This document shows positions 14,911 to 17,854 of a stretch of DNA of 17,854 bases, piece after piece. The DNA is taken from NCBI GenBank assembly GCA_023132995.1, contig JAGLXI010000125.1, forward strand, positions 1 through 17,854. The letters are read 5' to 3'. The notes beneath the pieces were generated by a model that saw only the letters and a program-made list of their open reading frames with translations, was not told the origin of the DNA and searched no databases. The translations under genes and the position numbers were made by a program. How positions within the stretch are numbered: the first letter of the stretch is position 1; the number at the start of each line of letters is the position of its first letter. The DNA is from Candidatus Zixiibacteriota bacterium. GTDB taxonomy: Bacteria; Zixibacteria; MSB-5A5; GN15; FEB-12.

Positions 14911-15669
14911 GTGGTTAAACAAACAATCTTTGTGACTCTCAACGCTCTGGTGGCGTTTGCCATCGGCTTCGGTTTGTGGTACGGCGTGTTCAGAACATCC
15001 GAGAACCCGATTGTGCACTCCATCTACCAGGGTGGCCCACTGGTCGTGGTGTTGATCGGGATTTTCGTCATGTGCCTCGTGTTTGCGCTGGAACGGTATT
15101 TCTCTCTTTACGGAGTGGCCAAGGGCAAGAGTTCGGTTCAGGTCTTCTTCAAGAACCTGGTCAAACAGTTACAGAGCGACGACTATGACGGCGCCCTGGC
15201 TGCCTGCGACAAGCAGCGCGGCACCACCGCCAACGTCCTCAGGGCCGGAATAGACCGTTATCGCGAGGTCCGGGCCAGCGAAGCCGTCGGCAGCGAGAAA
15301 CGGATTCAGTTGACCCAGTCGGCCATCGAGGAGGCCAACGCTCTCGAGGGACCGCTGCTCGAGCGGAACCTGATCGCGCTGTCCACAATTGCGTCCATTG
15401 CTACTATGGTCGGCCTTTTAGGAACGACCATCGGAATGATCCGCGCTTTCGCCGCCACCGGTAACGTGGAGGGCGGCGTTATTGACGCCACCCAGTTGGC
15501 CGTCGGCATCTCGGAAGCGCTCGTGAACACGGCCGGCGGCCTGGTATCCGGCATCCTGGGGATCTTCTTCTACAACTTCTTCGTTAACAAAGTGGACGCT
15601 TTCAACTACACCACCGACGAGGCCACTTTTGAGGTGATGCAGATTCTGAAGGACAAAGAAGGGATATAG
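14911..15669 (+). CDS. exbB: MotA/TolQ/ExbB family proton channel protein
   Basis: ExbB/TolQ proteins form the pentameric inner-membrane pore that converts proton motive force into movement of ExbD and TonB. The 252-residue protein has an extra N-terminal helix (about 7-26), a second at about 42-62, a cytoplasmic domain (65-150), and the conserved helix pair at about 154-180 (ASIATMVGLLGTTIGMIRAF) and 203-225 (ALVNTAGGLVSGILGIFFYN). The GLLGTTIGMI and NTAGGLVSGI segments are the family signature lining the channel. The start is GTG, ten bases after GGAGG (14896-14900); no ATG competes. It sits three bases before the first exbD. ExbB rather than MotA is favoured by the exbD and tonB genes that follow. 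Confidence 0.93.
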   Translation: MVKQTIFVTLNALVAFAIGFGLWYGVFRTSENPIVHSIYQGGPLVVVLIGIFVMCLVFALERYFSLYGVAKGKSSVQVFFKNLVKQLQSDDYDGALAACDKQRGTTANVLRAGIDRYREVRASEAVGSEKRIQLTQSAIEEANALEGPLLERNLIALSTIASIATMVGLLGTTIGMIRAFAATGNVEGGVIDATQLAVGISEALVNTAGGLVSGILGIFFYNFFVNKVDAFNYTTDEATFEVMQILKDKEGI

Positions 15670-15672
15670 CCG

Positions 15673-16149
15673 ATGATTGGCAAGAAGCGGCGGGTTTCCA
15701 TTCGCATTGACATGACTCCTATGGTGGATATCGCGTTCCTGTTGCTGATATTCTACATGGCCACCACCCAGTTTAAGCCCCCGGAAGCGCGGGCGGTGGA
15801 TCTGCCGCAGTCACACTCGCAGATCGAGTTGCCGGACAAGGGCATCATCAACATCACCGTGACCAAGTATGACTCGATCTACGTCGACTACGTAGAAAGG
15901 GCCACGATCAATATCGAGGGCCGGGACGTGGAAATGACTGTTCGCAGGGTCCGCACCTGTGACAAGTACACGGTCTCCGGCGAGATCAATAAGGCCAGAG
16001 CCAGGAACATCAAAGCCCTGATTGTGATCAAGGCCGACGGCGAGGCCAGCTTCGGCGTCATGCAGGACGTGATGAAGACCATGCAAGAAAACAGCCTGGA
16101 ACGCTTCCTGATTATTACCGACCTGGAGGTGGATGCTGAAGAAGCTTAG
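15673..16149 (+). CDS. exbD: ExbD/TolR family stator protein, copy 1
   Basis: This is a single-span inner-membrane protein that works in the ExbB pore. The 158 residues have a short basic N-terminus, the signature RIDMTPMVDIAFLLLIFYM at about 11-29 with the protonatable Asp19 in the membrane helix, and a periplasmic domain of about 125 residues ending in the usual IKADGEASFGVMQDVMKTM-like strand and helix (about 117-135). The periplasmic domain holds an inserted segment around 60-105 and one cysteine. The ATG follows exbB by three bases, with AAGGGA as ribosome site. It is followed after 69 bases by a second, longer exbD. Confidence 0.93.
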   Translation: MIGKKRRVSIRIDMTPMVDIAFLLLIFYMATTQFKPPEARAVDLPQSHSQIELPDKGIINITVTKYDSIYVDYVERATINIEGRDVEMTVRRVRTCDKYTVSGEINKARARNIKALIVIKADGEASFGVMQDVMKTMQENSLERFLIITDLEVDAEEA

Positions 16150-16218
16150 GCGCCATCCGGTGAGCCATGCCGGGCAGGATCCGTTGTTTTGAATGAATTG
16201 GAAGGAGAGTGAAGATAG

Positions 16219-16863
16219 ATGGGCGGCGAAGTAGCAGAACGACAATCGAGAGGACAGAAGAAGGGACTAAGACGTCCCAAGAGAAGGATATCGATCCGTA
16301 TCGATATGACGCCCATGGTCGATATCGCCTTTCTCCTTCTGATCTTCTACATGGTAACGACGGTGTTCGCTATGCCTCAGGCAATGGAGATCAACCTGCC
16401 GCCGAAGGAAACCGACGTTGAGATCGCTGAGACGAACCTTCTGACGATCCGTGTTGACGAGAATAGCCGTTACTGGTGGAATCTCAGGCGGGTAGCGCCC
16501 GATAACCTGCCGCAACTTCTGCCGTCGGACATCAACAAGCCGGACTCCGTCCTCTACGAGCTTGACGCTGATACGCTTCAGAATCTTCTGGTCAACCAGA
16601 ACCGGGAGAACAGCAAACTCAATACCCTGATCCTGATTCATCGCGACGGCAGCTATGCCGATATGGTGAACATACTCGATGAGATCGATTTGATCGAGAG
16701 GTCGTGGAACAGCTTCACCGCCGAGCAGCTTGGTGTGAAGGTCGATGAGATCCCCAAGGACCAGAAGTTCTCTTATCGTTATGCGATCGGTGAGTGGGAG
16801 GAGCGCGATGACAAAATCATCGACGCGGCCCTCGAGCAGATCACTGAAGGGAGTGAACTGTAA
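16219..16863 (+). CDS. exbD: ExbD/TolR family stator protein, copy 2 (long)
   Basis: This is the second ExbD-like stator in the operon. The 214 residues start with a basic, hydrophilic extension (about 1-23, LRRPKRR), then the same signature RIDMTPMVDIAFLLLIFYM with the key Asp at 35. The periplasmic part is longer than usual: an insertion at about 85-130 (WWNLRRVAPDNLPQLL...) and a charged tail after the conserved LILIHRDGSYADMVNILDEI (about 137-156). Codons in the shared signature differ at many silent sites from copy 1, so the duplication is old and the region is under strong selection. AAGGAG lies about 11 bases before the ATG. The stop overlaps the tonB ATG by one base (TAATG). Confidence 0.92.
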   Translation: MGGEVAERQSRGQKKGLRRPKRRISIRIDMTPMVDIAFLLLIFYMVTTVFAMPQAMEINLPPKETDVEIAETNLLTIRVDENSRYWWNLRRVAPDNLPQLLPSDINKPDSVLYELDADTLQNLLVNQNRENSKLNTLILIHRDGSYADMVNILDEIDLIERSWNSFTAEQLGVKVDEIPKDQKFSYRYAIGEWEERDDKIIDAALEQITEGSEL

Positions 16864-17594
16864 TGGCGACAAGCGCCCTGTGGTCACCCTACGGTGCCTT
16901 TGAGTTGAAGTCCAGGTACCAGCGTAATTTCCTTCTCGGCACCGGCGTTATGCTGGGGGCCGTGTTGGTTATTCTTGTGGTGGCATGGATTATATCGGCT
17001 TTGCCGGAAGAGGAGATCGACGCTCTTGCCGGGATGCACGTTGTCAAGACCGTGGCCGATCTCGGTCCACCCCCCAGTATAGCCCGGAAACCCCCGCAGC
17101 TATCGGTCAGCGCCCCCCAGACGGCGGCGCCCAAGGTAGGTATTCCCAAGCCGGTTGCCGATGACGAAGTGCTCGACGAAGACGTCGTGCTGGCTACCCG
17201 TGAGGAGTTGGCTGAGATCGTGGCCCCCGATATCAGTTCTGCGGCTGATGGTGATGAGATAATTATTGATATCTCCGATGACGACTACCTCCCGGCTCCG
17301 GACGAGTTTGTCCCGGTCGAAATATACCCGGAGATGGTCTATCAGCACAAGCCGGACTACCCCCGCCTGGCCAGGACAGCCGGAATCACCGGCGTTGTAT
17401 GGGTGCAGGCGCTCGTGGACAAGGAGGGCAACGTCCGCCGAGCGCAGGTAGGCAAGAGTTCGGGGACGGCCTCGCTTGACGAAGCGGCCGTTGAGGCAGC
17501 ATACAAGAACAAGTTTAAGCCCGGCATCCAGAACGGCCGCCCGGTGGCTTGCTGGGTGACCTACAAGATGGATTTCATACTCGGCGACCAGTAG
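16863..17594 (+). CDS. tonB: TonB-like energy transducer
   Basis: TonB links the ExbB/ExbD motor to outer-membrane receptors. The 243 residues have a short cytoplasmic start, one membrane helix (about 22-46, NFLLGTGVMLGAVLVILVVA), a periplasmic linker (47-150) and a C-terminal TonB domain (about 155-238, YPRLARTAGITGVVWVQALV ... EAAYKNKFKPGIQNGRPVA). Two features are unusual: no histidine in the membrane helix, and a linker that is Pro-containing near 68-97 but strongly acidic at 99-148 (19 Asp/Glu, one Arg) instead of the familiar Pro-Lys/Pro-Glu repeats. The one-base overlap with exbD copy 2 indicates coupled translation. Confidence 0.9.
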   Translation: MATSALWSPYGAFELKSRYQRNFLLGTGVMLGAVLVILVVAWIISALPEEEIDALAGMHVVKTVADLGPPPSIARKPPQLSVSAPQTAAPKVGIPKPVADDEVLDEDVVLATREELAEIVAPDISSAADGDEIIIDISDDDYLPAPDEFVPVEIYPEMVYQHKPDYPRLARTAGITGVVWVQALVDKEGNVRRAQVGKSSGTASLDEAAVEAAYKNKFKPGIQNGRPVACWVTYKMDFILGDQ

Positions 17595-17854
17595 GCGTCG
17601 ACTTAGGTCTGACCCGGGAGGGAGAACGGACGGACTTATCAGGAGTCCGTCGCGGGGCGCAATCAAGACAGACAGAACCGAACACTGACTTTGCGTGATT
17701 CTGCAGCGCCGCAGACATTCCCTCAGTGCTGTTTATCAAGCGGCGTGTTTTCATTATTATTACTTGCGAGTTCGGAAGAGGGCACCATATGTGGTAACTC
17801 TCTCAAATAACGACCCCGTATGTGCTGCTGCCGGAAAATCTTTTGTCGGGCAGT
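17595..17854. other. Gene-free end of window
   Basis: No supportable coding region in these 260 bases. Besides the hairpin at 17629-17651 there is a small TCTGC/GCAGA hairpin (17700-17715) and a near-palindrome ACCATATGTGGT (17784-17795) in A+T-richer sequence, which may belong to the promoter region of a gene beyond the window. Confidence 0.5.
17629..17651 (+). terminator. Perfect hairpin downstream of tonB
   Basis: GACGGACT (17629-17636) and AGTCCGTC (17644-17651) form a perfect 8-pair stem with a 7-base loop, 34 bases after the tonB stop. No T-run follows, so it may be a transcript 3'-end stabiliser or a terminator of a type without a U-tract. Confidence 0.5.

Noticed and set aside
17784..17795. 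ACCATATGTGGT as an operator
   Set aside because: Short near-palindrome without a gene or second copy in view; could be chance.

Overview
The window (about 55-57% G+C by eye) reads as chromosome of a Gram-negative-type bacterium. It holds a bacterial complex I (nuo) operon tail, an iron-sulfur type purF, and a TPR / ExbB / ExbD / ExbD / TonB cluster that implies an outer membrane. That cluster, together with a secreted protein made of TonB-C-like modules, is what I would expect in the FCB superphylum or a neighbouring uncultured lineage (Zixibacteria- or Gemmatimonadota-like). The assignment is inference from gene content, not from a marker gene.

Region 1 (1-8445, + strand): the 3' end of a nuo operon in canonical order nuoG(partial)-H-I-J-K-L-M-[glutaredoxin-like]-N. 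Genes overlap or abut, so this is one transcription unit encoding the quinone-reducing and proton-pumping arm of NADH dehydrogenase. The antiporter-like subunits keep their key Glu and Lys residues and look functional. The oddity is a 70-residue CPYC glutaredoxin-like gene between nuoM and nuoN, with its ribosome binding site inside nuoM and a two-part hairpin after it.

Region 2 (8446-9983, - strand): purF (amidophosphoribosyltransferase), convergent to nuoN, with a short propeptide, four cysteines matching the iron-sulfur type, and a good sigma70-like promoter.

Region 3 (9984-11769, + strand): a secreted 370-residue protein that I read as three tandem TonB-C-like modules, then a roughly 300-base gene-free stretch with mutually exclusive hairpins, then a 71-residue two-helix membrane protein.

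Region 4 (11766-17594, + strand): a near-consensus sigma70 promoter drives an apparent operon: an exported TPR protein with a cysteine-rich C-terminal part, an unrecognised 332-residue membrane protein, a MotA/TolQ/ExbB proton channel, two ExbD-like stators and a TonB-like protein with an acidic linker. The likely joint role is a proton-motive-force-driven machine spanning the envelope, with the TPR and membrane proteins as non-standard parts. The last 260 bases hold a perfect hairpin after tonB and no gene.
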